This document shows positions 36,419 to 45,225 of a DNA stretch of 60,594 nucleotides, piece by piece. Where the stretch lies: positions 5,482,954-5,543,547 of the forward strand of contig NZ_CP132480.1 in NCBI RefSeq assembly GCF_030770395.1, given 5' to 3'. This stretch comes from Telluria beijingensis (GTDB taxonomy: Bacteria; Pseudomonadota; Gammaproteobacteria; Burkholderiales; Burkholderiaceae_D). The notes beneath the pieces were generated by a model. The model ran no database searches and had not been told where the DNA came from. It saw only the letters and a program-made list of their open reading frames with translations. Position 1 is the first letter of the stretch. Every line of letters starts with the position of its first letter. A program made the position numbers and the translations under genes.

Positions 36419-36775
36419 CTAGATGACGCGGCGCGGGGCTGCGGTCAGCGGATCGCCGCTGTTTGGCGTTCCGGTCGGCTCGATCAGCAGGATATGGGCT
36501 TCGCCGATCGCCCGCGGACGGTGGCGCAAGCCGCGCGGCACGACATACAGCTGGCCCGGAGCCAGACTCACGGTAGGGCTGCCGTCCAGGTCGATCTCCA
36601 GCTGGCCTTGCAGGACCAAAAAGAAATCGTCGCTGTCCTCATGGACGTGCCAGTGGTACTGGCCGCGCAGCTTTGCCACCATGACGTCGTGGCCGTTGAA
36701 CAGTGCGACGGTGCGCGGTTGCCAGGCCTCGTCGAAGGTGGCGAGTTTTTCGTTCAGGGCTATCGATGTCTGCAT
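36419..36775 (-). CDS. Cupin-domain protein
   Basis: The 118-aa single-domain cupin has conserved motif 1 (YHWHVHEDSDDFFLVLQGQL, metal-type His-His-Glu pattern) and motif 2 (LAPGQLYVVPRGLRHRP). AAGGAAG before ATG 36775 fixes the start. The substrate is unknown. It is divergent from the AraC-type regulator 70 nt away, a common arrangement for regulator and target. Confidence 0.85.
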   Translation of the reverse strand: MQTSIALNEKLATFDEAWQPRTVALFNGHDVMVAKLRGQYHWHVHEDSDDFFLVLQGQLEIDLDGSPTVSLAPGQLYVVPRGLRHRPRAIGEAHILLIEPTGTPNSGDPLTAAPRRVI

Positions 36776-36845
36776 GGGCGTGCTTCCTTGAAGTCAAAGC
36801 GCCATTCTTGCCTGTCGACGCACAGCGGTCTTGTACAATTGTTGC

Positions 36846-37724
36846 ATGCGCAAAGATTCCCGTCCGCCGGTCAACCAGGCCACCTTCGGCGCGCTTGCCG
36901 CCGGCGTCACGCTGGTGCAGGCCGACTTTTCCGACCACGCTTTCGAACGGCATGCGCACGATTGCTTCGTGGTCGGCGCCACGGGGCATGGCGTCCAGCG
37001 GTTTCGCTGCAAGGGCAGGCAGTACGACAGCCTGGCCGGCGACCTGGTGCTGTTCAACCCGGAAGACGACCATGATGGCCGGCCCGGAACGGCCGACGGT
37101 TTCGGGTATACGAGCTGGTATGTCCCCACTGAATTGATGACCGATAGCGTGGCGCCCGACGGTGGGCCGGCGCGCAGCCGCTACTTTGCCCGCCCTCATG
37201 TGAGCGACCCGCGGCTGGCCGCGCGCTTCAAGCTGCTGTCAGCCGGCCTGGCCCCGGTGCGAGGGGAGCGCCTGAGGACTGAATCGTCGATGCGTGCATT
37301 CCTGGGCACGCTACTGCAGCGGCACGCAGAGCGGCCACTGGCCGCAGCCAGCGATCCTGCGGATGCCGGCGCGGCGGCGTTGGCCCGGGCCAGGGAATAT
37401 CTGCGAACCTGCTATGCGGACGACCTCACGGTATCCGATCTCGCCGCCGCGAGCGGCCTGTCGCGCGCGCACCTGACGCGCGCATTCAGCGCCAGGTATC
37501 ACATCTCTCCGCACGTCTACCTGAACGCGGTACGCATCATGGAGGCGCAGGCGCGGATCCGGCGCGGCATGCCGCTCGCCATGGTTGCGCTCGAATGCGG
37601 ATTCGCGGACCAGAGTCACCTGAGCCGGCGTTTCAAGGGCAGTGTGGGCGTGACGCCGTCGGCGTGGAACCGCATGAGCCGTGCGGCCGTTCGCGCCGCT
37701 GGCCCGCTGGCGGCAATGCAGTAG
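36846..37724 (+). CDS. AraC-family transcriptional regulator
   Basis: The 292-aa protein has an N-terminal cupin-like ligand-binding half (FERHAHDCFVVGATGHGVQR) and a C-terminal double helix-turn-helix (about 185-280). The latter includes LTVSDLAAASGLSRAHLTRA and VALECGFADQSHLSRRFKGS. ATG 36846 is used rather than TTG 36831. A good -10 box TACAAT (36834-36839) ends 6 nt before this ATG, so the mRNA may be leaderless. It probably controls the divergent cupin gene, the downstream GNAT gene, or itself. Confidence 0.9.
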   Translation: MRKDSRPPVNQATFGALAAGVTLVQADFSDHAFERHAHDCFVVGATGHGVQRFRCKGRQYDSLAGDLVLFNPEDDHDGRPGTADGFGYTSWYVPTELMTDSVAPDGGPARSRYFARPHVSDPRLAARFKLLSAGLAPVRGERLRTESSMRAFLGTLLQRHAERPLAAASDPADAGAAALARAREYLRTCYADDLTVSDLAAASGLSRAHLTRAFSARYHISPHVYLNAVRIMEAQARIRRGMPLAMVALECGFADQSHLSRRFKGSVGVTPSAWNRMSRAAVRAAGPLAAMQ

Positions 37725-37750
37725 AATCGTCGGCTTTTTGGATACCCGCC

Positions 37751-38206
37751 ATGCTAGAGCATGCAAACGGCCTCGCGGTCACGCTCGACGCCACCCCTGA
37801 CTATCGCGACGCCAACACCGTCATCCAGGGCCTGATCGATTTCAACGCTGCCCACGCGGACGGCGCGGCGCCGCAGGAGCTGCTGGTCACGCTACGCGAC
37901 GTCGCGGGCAAGGTGGTCGGTGGCCTGTCAGGCGACACCTGGGTCGGCTGGCTGCAGGTACATGCGCTGTGGGTCGCCGACGACGTGCGTGGCCGGGGCA
38001 TGGGCCGTGCCCTGATGCTGGAGGCCGAAAGCGAAGCCATGCGCCGCGGCTGCACCCAGGCATTTCTCGAAACGCTCAGCTTCCAGGCGCCCGCGTTCTA
38101 CGAAAAGCTCGGCTATACGGTCTTCAGCCGTCTCGACGGTTTCCCGCCTGGCGGCGCGCGCTACGCGATGCGCAAGACACTCGCGACGGTGCACGACCGG
38201 CCATGA
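37751..38206 (+). CDS. GNAT-family N-acetyltransferase
   Basis: The 151-aa protein has the acetyl-CoA loop VADDVRGRGMGRALMLEAES and a C-terminal motif ETLSFQAPAFYEKLGYTVFS typical of small GNAT enzymes. The substrate is unknown. ATG 37751 lies 26 nt after the AraC gene in the same direction, so the two may be cotranscribed. The longer frame starting at 37595 overlaps the regulator and is rejected. Confidence 0.9.
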   Translation: MLEHANGLAVTLDATPDYRDANTVIQGLIDFNAAHADGAAPQELLVTLRDVAGKVVGGLSGDTWVGWLQVHALWVADDVRGRGMGRALMLEAESEAMRRGCTQAFLETLSFQAPAFYEKLGYTVFSRLDGFPPGGARYAMRKTLATVHDRP

Positions 38207-38215
38207 CGCCGGCGT

Positions 38216-38878
38216 TCAGTAGCGCATTTCGGCGATAAGCTTGCCGGCCGCATCGAGGCAGGCCACGGGCGCTGTCGAGGCGAGATAGGCCGATACTGCC
38301 TGGGACTGCGAGACTGTCGCGGGCAGCGCTTGTTGGGCCCGGCCGACATGCTGGTCCAGGTTGTCGAAATCGAAGTCCTCGAGGAAGGCTTGCGATTGCG
38401 TGGTTCCTCCGTTGAGGTGACTCGCAAACGCCCTGGGGTTATCGAACTTCCTGACCACGGAAGCGAATTCCATCGCCTGCCCGCCGTAGCCGCGCATCGC
38501 TTCGTCGAAGGCCCTGGGATCCCGGCGCATCGCCTCGCCGATCTCCTGCATGCGTTCCTTGATCGTCTTCGCCTGGGCTTGCTTGCCGGCCTGCAGGCCG
38601 CCGAACCCGCCCATCCCCTTGAGCAGCGAAAACACCGTCTGGCACTGCTGCAAGCCTTCCCGGTTCGCATGGATGTGGCGCGCCAGGCGCCAGCCATAGG
38701 GCTCCGCCGGCGCCTGCTTCGCTGCGATCCATTGCCCGGTGCACGCTCCCCTGTTGGGCCCCTCGCTGACGATCGTGCCGTTGCAGCGGGTTTCTGCTGC
38801 CTGCGCCGTCGCGGCCATGTAGGCGGCCGCTAGCAGGACCGTGAGGACGGTTGGGGCGGTGCGCTGACGGCGGTTCAT
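38216..38878 (-). CDS. Exported protein of unknown function, third gene of an exported trio
   Basis: The 220-aa protein has a signal peptide (TVLTVLLAAAYMAATAQAAE), a few cysteines (RCNGTI, GACTGQW, QQCQTV) and a helical domain. I do not recognise the family. ATG 38878 overlaps the stop of the upstream gene (ATGA), which argues for translational coupling. It ends only 9 nt from the convergent GNAT gene. Confidence 0.75.
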   Translation of the reverse strand: MNRRQRTAPTVLTVLLAAAYMAATAQAAETRCNGTIVSEGPNRGACTGQWIAAKQAPAEPYGWRLARHIHANREGLQQCQTVFSLLKGMGGFGGLQAGKQAQAKTIKERMQEIGEAMRRDPRAFDEAMRGYGGQAMEFASVVRKFDNPRAFASHLNGGTTQSQAFLEDFDFDNLDQHVGRAQQALPATVSQSQAVSAYLASTAPVACLDAAGKLIAEMRY

Positions 38879-39339
38879 CGGGCGCAACCCTTCAGCACCA
38901 GCGACACCTGGTCCGGATTCGCCTGCGCCTTCTGCGCCTGGGCGATGCGCTCCAGCCCGTCCCTGATGCAGTCGTTGTAGGCGCTGCTAGCGCCAGGCGC
39001 CGCGCCGGCGCCGCCCAGCACGCCCATGCGGCGCGCTTCTTCGCGGCCGTCGGCCATGATCTGCATGCCCATCATGGCGGTCTCGATGCCGGTCCTGACG
39101 GCGCTGTCGTACAGTTTCGTGTCCGGGCGCACCGTCAGGCAGCGCTGCGATTTTTCGTCGAAGAAGGCGCACACCGTCTGGCCCTTGCCCTTTTCGAGGC
39201 GGCTGGCCGCGGCCGCGCTGGCGCGGGCCGACATGCAGGCATCCGAATTCGGGTCCTCCAGCGCGCCGCAGGCGGCCCTGGCGCTGGCGCCCCCCGCCAG
39301 CAGCAGCGCGGCAACTATGGCGCGCAGGCCCGGCCTCAT
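38875..39339 (-). CDS. Exported Cys-containing protein of unknown function, second gene of the trio
   Basis: The 154-aa protein has a signal peptide (LRAIVAALLLAGGASARAAC) and spaced cysteines (ACGALEDPNSDACMS, QTVCAFFDEKSQRCL, NDCIRDGL, LKGCAR), which suggests disulfides in the periplasm. ATG 39339 overlaps the stop of the upstream gene and its own stop overlaps the next ATG. I do not recognise the family. Confidence 0.75.
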   Translation of the reverse strand: MRPGLRAIVAALLLAGGASARAACGALEDPNSDACMSARASAAAASRLEKGKGQTVCAFFDEKSQRCLTVRPDTKLYDSAVRTGIETAMMGMQIMADGREEARRMGVLGGAGAAPGASSAYNDCIRDGLERIAQAQKAQANPDQVSLVLKGCAR

Positions 39340-40439
39340 GGCGCACCGCCCGCCGGGGCGGCGCTGGCATAGGTGGTCGACGCGATCTGCGACCAGCCCA
39401 GCGTCACCTTGGCCGCATCCGCGGTGACGAAGGCGCCGCTGTCGTACACGGCGCGCATGACGCTGCCCTGGCTCGCATAGCGGGGCGTCTTGCCCAGCGA
39501 TGTCGAAACGCCCTCGACGATGCGGTTGAAGTCCTCCGGCCTGGCGGCCAGGATCCGGAACGCGGCGACGACCGATTCGCTCTTCGGATCGAAGTTGAAC
39601 ACCGCGGCGCTGGCCGCGTCGTCGCCGGCCACCGGCCCATAGGCCTCGGCCGTCGCGTTGGCGTCGATGCGCTTCCAGCCGATGAAGCCGTTTTCGCGGT
39701 ACAGGTCGCGCTTGCTTAGGCTGGACGGATGCTTGCCGAAGAAGATTTCGGGATGGACGGCGTCCGTCAGCGCATAGGCCTCTTTGCCACCGCCGATGCC
39801 GATTTGCGCCATCGCCTTGCTGGTGAAGCCGCTGAGGGTGCCGCTGACCGAACCGGCGATGCCGTTCTGCACGCCGGCCTTGCCCGCTTCGACGATCCCG
39901 GCCGCGCCGCCCATGCCGAGCGGCATCTGGGCCTGGCGCGCGGACTGGGTTGGCACGGCAGGACTGCCGGTCGCGCCGGCCAGGATGCCGTCCATGGCGG
40001 CGCCCGACAGCACGCTGCCCAGACCGTCGCTGCCGGCGAAGATGCCGGCCATGCCGCGGTCGACCATGACTCCGCCGGCCGCCTCGCGCGCCGCTTCCTT
40101 CCAGTCGATCAGGGGGCCGCTGGCCTTGCGGTAGATCTGCGCGTTCTGCATCAGGAAGCCTTGCTCGGCCATGTTCCAGCCGGCCAGCACGCGCGCCTTG
40201 GCCTCCTTGTCCAGGCCGGCGGTCTGGGCTTCGATCGCCGTCATGAACTTGCTGCGCTCGGCCTCCAGGTCGACCGGCTTGTCGGCGCCGAGCAGGCTGT
40301 CGCCGACTTTCGAGGTCGCCTGGTTGGCGACGTTCATCACGCCGTTGAGCAGGCCCATCAGTTGGGCATGGGCGGACGTGGACACTCCTGCCAGCGTCGT
40401 CGCGGCGAGGACCAGGGTCAGGCGGGTGTAGCGTGTCAA
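39336..40439 (-). CDS. Exported protein of unknown function, first gene of the trio
   Basis: The 367-aa product has a signal peptide ending STSAHAQ and a glycine-rich middle part (GILAGATGSPAVP, GMGGAAGIVEAGKAGVQNGI). The C-terminal domain contains FIGWKRIDANATAEAYGPVA and FNFDPKSESVVAAFRI. I chose TTG 40439 because GGAG lies 7-8 nt upstream and it begins the signal peptide correctly; the frame is open to 40628 but that part lacks sensible start context. It has no named family that I recognise. Confidence 0.72.
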   Translation of the reverse strand: MTRYTRLTLVLAATTLAGVSTSAHAQLMGLLNGVMNVANQATSKVGDSLLGADKPVDLEAERSKFMTAIEAQTAGLDKEAKARVLAGWNMAEQGFLMQNAQIYRKASGPLIDWKEAAREAAGGVMVDRGMAGIFAGSDGLGSVLSGAAMDGILAGATGSPAVPTQSARQAQMPLGMGGAAGIVEAGKAGVQNGIAGSVSGTLSGFTSKAMAQIGIGGGKEAYALTDAVHPEIFFGKHPSSLSKRDLYRENGFIGWKRIDANATAEAYGPVAGDDAASAAVFNFDPKSESVVAAFRILAARPEDFNRIVEGVSTSLGKTPRYASQGSVMRAVYDSGAFVTADAAKVTLGWSQIASTTYASAAPAGGAP

Positions 40440-40634
40440 GCGGGTCTCCAAAGAATTGCGGCGACCCGCGCACGAATCACCGAGAAAGTTGCATTGTGGA
40501 CATATTATAGGTATCCGAGCAAGAATCCGGGATTGATTTTCCGGAAATAAAAGTCGCTGTTGCTGATTCGCAACTAGAAAATCGCGATAGCTGCTGGATC
40601 GGAAGACGATACCCGCCGAGCCGAGCAAGGACTT

Positions 40635-41879
40635 TCAGCGCCGGAACCGCACATCCTCGCTGACCACCTTCGCATCGCCCTTCGGTTTCTTGGGCTTCTT
40701 CGGCTTTTTGACGATCTGCCCCTTGGCATCGGTCAGCGGCACCCGGTGGTCAGGCGCGAAACCCGGTTCCTCGACCCGTTCCAGGGTCTGCCGGGTCAGC
40801 ACCTCGATTGCGGCCAGCTGCTCGACTTCGTCGGCGCACACCAGCGACACCGCTTCGCCGGTCGCGCCGGCGCGGCCGGTGCGACCGGTGCGGTGCACAT
40901 AGTCCTCGGCCACGATCGGCAGGTCGACGTTGATCACCGCCGGCAGGTCGTCGATGTCGATGCCGCGCGCGGCGACGTCGGTCGCCACCAGCACCCGTAC
41001 TTCGCCCGCCTTGAAGCGTTCCAGCGCGCGCAGGCGCGCCGGTTGCGGCTTGTCGCCGTGGATCGAGTCGGCCGTGATGCGCTTGGCTTCGAGCAGCGCC
41101 ACCAGTTCGTCGACGCCCTTGCGGGTGCGCGCGAAGGCCAGCACCTGGGTCCAGTCGTGGCGCTTCAGCAGGTGCACGAACAGCTCGGGCTTGCGTTTCT
41201 TGTCGACCGTGACGATCCATTGCTTCACCGCCGCCACGGTGGTGTTGCGCGGCGTGGCCTCGATGCGCACCGGGTCGCGCAGCATCTGGTTCGACAGTGC
41301 GCGGATCGGGTCCGAGAAAGTGGCCGAGAACAGCAGGGTCTGGCGTTTCTTGGGCAACAGCTTCATGATGCCGTCCAGCTCGCGCGCGAAACCCAGGTCG
41401 AGCATGCGGTCGGCCTCGTCCAGCACCAGGGTCTTGACTTCGTTGAAGCGCACCGCGTTCTGGCGCTGCAGGTCGAGCAGGCGGCCCGGGGTGGCGACCA
41501 GCACGTCTACTCCTTTACGCAGCGCCATCATCTGCGGATTGATGCTCACGCCGCCATAGGCCACCATGGTGCGCAGCGGCAGGCCTTCGGCATAGGTGCG
41601 TACGCTTTCGTGCAACTGCTCGGCCAGTTCGCGGGTCGGCACCAGGATCAGGGCGCGCGCCGCGTTCGGACTCACGGCGCCGCTCCTGGCCAGGCGCTGC
41701 AGGATCGGCAGGGTGAAGCCGGCGGTCTTGCCGGTGCCGGTGTGGGCGGCAGCCATCACGTCGTGTCCGGCCAGCACGGCGGGAATCGCCTGCTCCTGGA
41801 CGGCGGTGGGGGTGTGGTAGGCGAGGGCGTCGAGGGTGCGGACGATCTGGTCGATCAGGCCGAGGGATGCGAACGACAT
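40635..41879 (-). CDS. rhlE: DEAD-box RNA helicase, RhlE type
   Basis: The 414-aa ATP-dependent RNA helicase has all family motifs: Q motif region (TPTAVQEQAIP), AHTGTGKT, PTRELAEQ, TPGRLLD, DEAD, SAT, ATDVAARGIDID and HRTGRTGRAG. The C-terminal tail is short and basic (KKPKKPKKPKG), probably for RNA contact. It is the RhlE subfamily by the N-terminal FASLGL-type start and overall length. ATG 41879 follows a weak purine stretch. Confidence 0.92.
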   Translation of the reverse strand: MSFASLGLIDQIVRTLDALAYHTPTAVQEQAIPAVLAGHDVMAAAHTGTGKTAGFTLPILQRLARSGAVSPNAARALILVPTRELAEQLHESVRTYAEGLPLRTMVAYGGVSINPQMMALRKGVDVLVATPGRLLDLQRQNAVRFNEVKTLVLDEADRMLDLGFARELDGIMKLLPKKRQTLLFSATFSDPIRALSNQMLRDPVRIEATPRNTTVAAVKQWIVTVDKKRKPELFVHLLKRHDWTQVLAFARTRKGVDELVALLEAKRITADSIHGDKPQPARLRALERFKAGEVRVLVATDVAARGIDIDDLPAVINVDLPIVAEDYVHRTGRTGRAGATGEAVSLVCADEVEQLAAIEVLTRQTLERVEEPGFAPDHRVPLTDAKGQIVKKPKKPKKPKGDAKVVSEDVRFRR

Positions 41880-41984
41880 GGGGTACGAAACCTTGAGACG
41901 AAAAATGAACAGGCCGTAGTCTAACCTGCCGGGGCCGGCAAGGCGATATCACCGTGGGCGGCAGGCGGGCCGCCGGGGCCGGGA

Positions 41985-42110
41985 CTAGGCTGGCTGGACG
42001 GCGATCGACAGGTCGGCGATCGGCTTCACCGGTTCATTATGTTCGCGGCAACCGCCCAGCAGCAGGCAGGTCATGGTCAGCGCGGCGGCGAGCATTCGGC
42101 GTGGTTGCAT
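41985..42110 (-). CDS. Small lipoprotein, 41 aa
   Basis: The short frame encodes a basic start (MQPRRM), a hydrophobic stretch and a lipobox LLLGGC (C21), then only 20 residues (REHNEPVKPIADLSIAVQPA). GGAGGA about 7 nt before ATG 42110 gives strong support. Such short lipoproteins are easily missed. It lies upstream of rhlE on the same strand, with 105 nt between. Confidence 0.65.
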   Translation of the reverse strand: MQPRRMLAAALTMTCLLLGGCREHNEPVKPIADLSIAVQPA

Positions 42111-42183
42111 GATGGGTCCTCCAGTGGTGGAAACCCATCATACGCCGGTCGCGCCAGCCACGGCGCGCGACCCGGTGTCGAGC

Positions 42184-42861
42184 TTAGAAGCTGTAGGAAA
42201 CGCTGGCGCGCAGCACCGGGAAGAATTTATGGTCCGACAGTTCCTCGCTCAGGCGCGCTTCTTCGGCGGCGACGTCGCTGGCCAGCACGGTGCAGGTCAC
42301 GCGCGAGCTGGTGCAGCCGCGGCTGACCAGGTTCACCTTGGCGTTGCCGTGATAGAAGGCGCCCAGGTCGGCGCTGAAGTTCCAGCGCTTGTTCGGGGTG
42401 AGGGCATTGCCCCAGCCGATGCCGATATATGGCGCGGCCTTCTGGAAATCGACCTTGGCGTCGAGCGTGCCGACGTCGGACGGCAGGTAGCGGCGCCCGT
42501 TGATGTGGTAGAAGCCATCGCCCTCGGCGCGGCCGCGGCCGGTGATTTCATTGCCGTTGTAGACCACGCCGCCGGTCAGGCGGAACGGGCTGTTGGCGAT
42601 CACGTACCAGTCGAACAGGGCGTCGACGGTCTGCAGCCTGGCGTCGGCGTCGTACGAGATGCCGCCCGTATGCCGGGTGCCGTCGTGCTTGTAGTAATTG
42701 ACGCCGAAGCGGCCGTTGAGGTCGCTTTCCATCGGGACCACCAGGTGGACGCCGGCGCCGGTGGTGCCGAGCGAGCCGGTGACGGCGACGCCGACCTCGG
42801 CGTGGGCGGAAGCGGCGGCCAGGGCGGCAGCCAGCGCGAGGACGATGCGTGTCGGGACCAT
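42184..42861 (-). CDS. Outer-membrane beta-barrel protein
   Basis: The 225-aa protein has a signal peptide (VLALAAALAAASAHAE), alternating amphipathic strands throughout and a C-terminal ending in aromatic Phe (RASVSYSF), the assembly signal of outer-membrane barrels. Size suggests eight strands. AGAAAGG upstream of ATG 42861 supports that start. A CxnC pair (GCTSSRVTC) may form a disulfide in an extracellular loop. No specific family is recognised. Confidence 0.8.
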   Translation of the reverse strand: MVPTRIVLALAAALAAASAHAEVGVAVTGSLGTTGAGVHLVVPMESDLNGRFGVNYYKHDGTRHTGGISYDADARLQTVDALFDWYVIANSPFRLTGGVVYNGNEITGRGRAEGDGFYHINGRRYLPSDVGTLDAKVDFQKAAPYIGIGWGNALTPNKRWNFSADLGAFYHGNAKVNLVSRGCTSSRVTCTVLASDVAAEEARLSEELSDHKFFPVLRASVSYSF

Positions 42862-43085
42862 TACTACAACCTTTCTGCTCAGAAAGGCGAAATTGTAGCC
42901 CGTAAGTACCAGGGCGAGCATGTCGCAAAATTGTAATCAATCGTAGAAAGCCACACTCCCGGCAATGGCTTCCGGACCGCTGCGGACCGGTTTCGTCGGC
43001 CCAGTTTCGCGTTCGTCGCATAATGCTGTCTTGCAAGGAATGGACTGCCTATGCTGGCCCCATTCCCAACGATCGAAAGACAACC

Positions 43086-44348
43086 ATGCTCTCCAGTTCA
43101 TTTCACCTGTTCCGCCTGCTGCTGGCCTGGCTGGCGGTCTATATCGCCCTGTGCATCACGCTGACTGAGACCTGGCTCAGACACATCGACATCGACCTCG
43201 GCGCCGCCGGACCGCTGTTCGGCTTCGCCCTGTGCGGCTGGGTGCTGCTCGAAGTGTTCTCGCATATGCGCCGGGTGCGCCTGGTGGCGGGCCGTGTCGA
43301 CGCCACTACCCTGTCGAACCGCCAGCGGCGCCAGATCGAGATCCCGTTCGAGGCCGGCGAGGCCTTCGACATGATCGACGCCGCGATCCGCGAACTGCCC
43401 GGCGCCACCGTGGTCGACAGCGCGCGCGACAGCCTGCAGGTGCGGGCCAAGGTCGCGCGCATCGACCCCTATGGCAAGCCGGCGGCGCAGTTGTGGGGCA
43501 TGGAGGGCTTCGGCGCCCGCCGCAACCAGATCCTGGCGACGGTGACGCCGAACGGCGACGTGGCCGGCAGCGTAACCCTGATCTGCGAGCCGGAAGCCGC
43601 GGCCTGGACTGACTGGTTCCTGGTCGACCACGGCACCAACCTGGAAAATGCCGAAGCCGTGGTGCGCGCCATCACGCGCCGCATCGCCGAACGCCGCCGG
43701 CAAGAGGCGGCCCAGGTGCGCGAGAGCGCGACCGAGAAGGAGCTCACCGTGGCGCGCCTGAACCTGCTGCACGCCCAGGTCGAGCCGCACTTTTTGTATA
43801 ACACGCTGGCCAGCGCCCAGGTGCTCACCCGCAGCGACCCGGCGCGCGCCGACGCCATGCTGGGCAACCTGATCCAGTACCTGCGCCACTCGCTGCCGCG
43901 CACCGAGGATGCGCCATCGACCTTGGGCGAGGAACTGGAGCGGGCCAGGGCCTACCTCGACATCCTGGCCATCCGCATGGGCCCGCGGCTGGCGCTGCAG
44001 GTCGACGTGCCCGATGAATTGCGCAAGCTGGTGTTCCCGCCGATGATGCTGCAGACGCTGGTCGAGAACGCGATCAAGCACGGGCTGGAGCCGAAGCCGG
44101 GCGGCGGCACGGTATGGATCCTGGCGCGGCCGGTCGATGGCGTCGTGGCCGTGACCGTGGCCGACGACGGCCGAGGATTCTCGGCCGAAGGCGGCGGCAC
44201 CGGCATCGGCCTGCGCAATGTGCGCGAACGCCTGCGCCTGGCCTATGGCAATGCGGCCAGCTTCGCCATCGTCGCCAACTTCCCGAGCGGGGTCGCGGCG
44301 ACCATCACGGTGCCGCTGGCGCTGGAAGGAGGCCATCATGCTCGATAA
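43086..44348 (+). CDS. LytS/YpdA-type sensor histidine kinase
   Basis: The 420-aa protein has two membrane helices (about 9-27 and 42-60) and then a soluble region (about 75-195) with alternating strands and helices that I do not recognise. A coiled coil follows, then the His_kinase domain with phosphoacceptor H235 (AQVEPHFLYNTLASAQ), NAIKHGLEP and DDGRGF. It forms a two-component pair with the overlapping downstream LytTR regulator. I chose ATG 43086; the frame is open from 43023. It lacks the usual 5TM-LytS sensor domain. Confidence 0.9.
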   Translation: MLSSSFHLFRLLLAWLAVYIALCITLTETWLRHIDIDLGAAGPLFGFALCGWVLLEVFSHMRRVRLVAGRVDATTLSNRQRRQIEIPFEAGEAFDMIDAAIRELPGATVVDSARDSLQVRAKVARIDPYGKPAAQLWGMEGFGARRNQILATVTPNGDVAGSVTLICEPEAAAWTDWFLVDHGTNLENAEAVVRAITRRIAERRRQEAAQVRESATEKELTVARLNLLHAQVEPHFLYNTLASAQVLTRSDPARADAMLGNLIQYLRHSLPRTEDAPSTLGEELERARAYLDILAIRMGPRLALQVDVPDELRKLVFPPMMLQTLVENAIKHGLEPKPGGGTVWILARPVDGVVAVTVADDGRGFSAEGGGTGIGLRNVRERLRLAYGNAASFAIVANFPSGVAATITVPLALEGGHHAR

Positions 44349-45120
44349 GACCATCACCTGCGTGGTTGCCGAAGACGAGGCGCTGCTGCGCGACGAACTG
44401 GTCAAGCTGCTGGTCGAGGCCTGGCCCGGGCTCGAGGTCGCCGCCGTGTGCGAGGATGGCGGCAGCGCGCTCGAGGCCATCGAGACCCACCGTCCCGACA
44501 TCGCCTTCCTCGACATCCGCATGCCGGGCCTGTCCGGCCTCGAGGTGGCGTCGAACATGCTGGCGGCTGGCCTGCGCACCGAGGTGGTGTTCGTGACGGC
44601 CTACGACCAGTACGCCCTCGACGCTTTCGACCGCGGCGCGGTCGACTACCTGCTCAAGCCGGTGTCGCGCGAGCGGCTGGCGGCGACCGTGACCCGGGTG
44701 CGCGAGCGCCTGGCGCGCGGCGGCGGCGATGCTGCCCAGCTGGCCGAATTGCTGGCGCGGCTGCAGGTGGTCGCGCCGCCCGCGCCGCGCGCGCAGCCGC
44801 TGGTGTGGCTGACGGCCAGCCGCGGCAACGAGACACGGCTGATCCTGGTCGACGACGTGGCCTATTTCCAGGCCGATTCCAAGTACACGGTGGTGATGAC
44901 GGCCGAGGGAGAGTCGCTGCTGCGCAAGCCGATCCGCGACCTGCTGGAAGTGCTCGACCCGACCATGTTCAAGCAGGTGCACCGCTCGACCATCGTCAAC
45001 CTGCGGGCGGTGGCGGGCGTGGCGCGCGACGAGAGTGGACGCGGCACGATCCGCTTGAAGAACCGGCCCGAGACCCTGACTGTCAGTCAGTCCTTCATGG
45101 GCCTGTTCCGTAATATGTAG
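44338..45120 (+). CDS. LytTR-family response regulator
   Basis: The 260-aa regulator has a receiver domain (D59 in IAFLDIRMPG, conserved K in YLLKPVSRE) and a C-terminal LytTR DNA-binding domain (about 155-255: YFQADSKYTVVMTAEGESLL, QVHRSTIVNL). ATG 44338 has GGAAGGAGG upstream and overlaps the kinase gene by 11 nt, so the two are translated together. Its targets are not evident from the sequence. Confidence 0.93.
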   Translation: MLDKTITCVVAEDEALLRDELVKLLVEAWPGLEVAAVCEDGGSALEAIETHRPDIAFLDIRMPGLSGLEVASNMLAAGLRTEVVFVTAYDQYALDAFDRGAVDYLLKPVSRERLAATVTRVRERLARGGGDAAQLAELLARLQVVAPPAPRAQPLVWLTASRGNETRLILVDDVAYFQADSKYTVVMTAEGESLLRKPIRDLLEVLDPTMFKQVHRSTIVNLRAVAGVARDESGRGTIRLKNRPETLTVSQSFMGLFRNM

Positions 45121-45225
45121 TCAAGAATATAGGCGAGCGCTACATCATTCACGCTACCATAGTAAAATCGACACTGTCCGAGGGCCTGGCGTGTTTGCCG
45201 GGCAGGGCATCGTGAAGGAGGCAAC

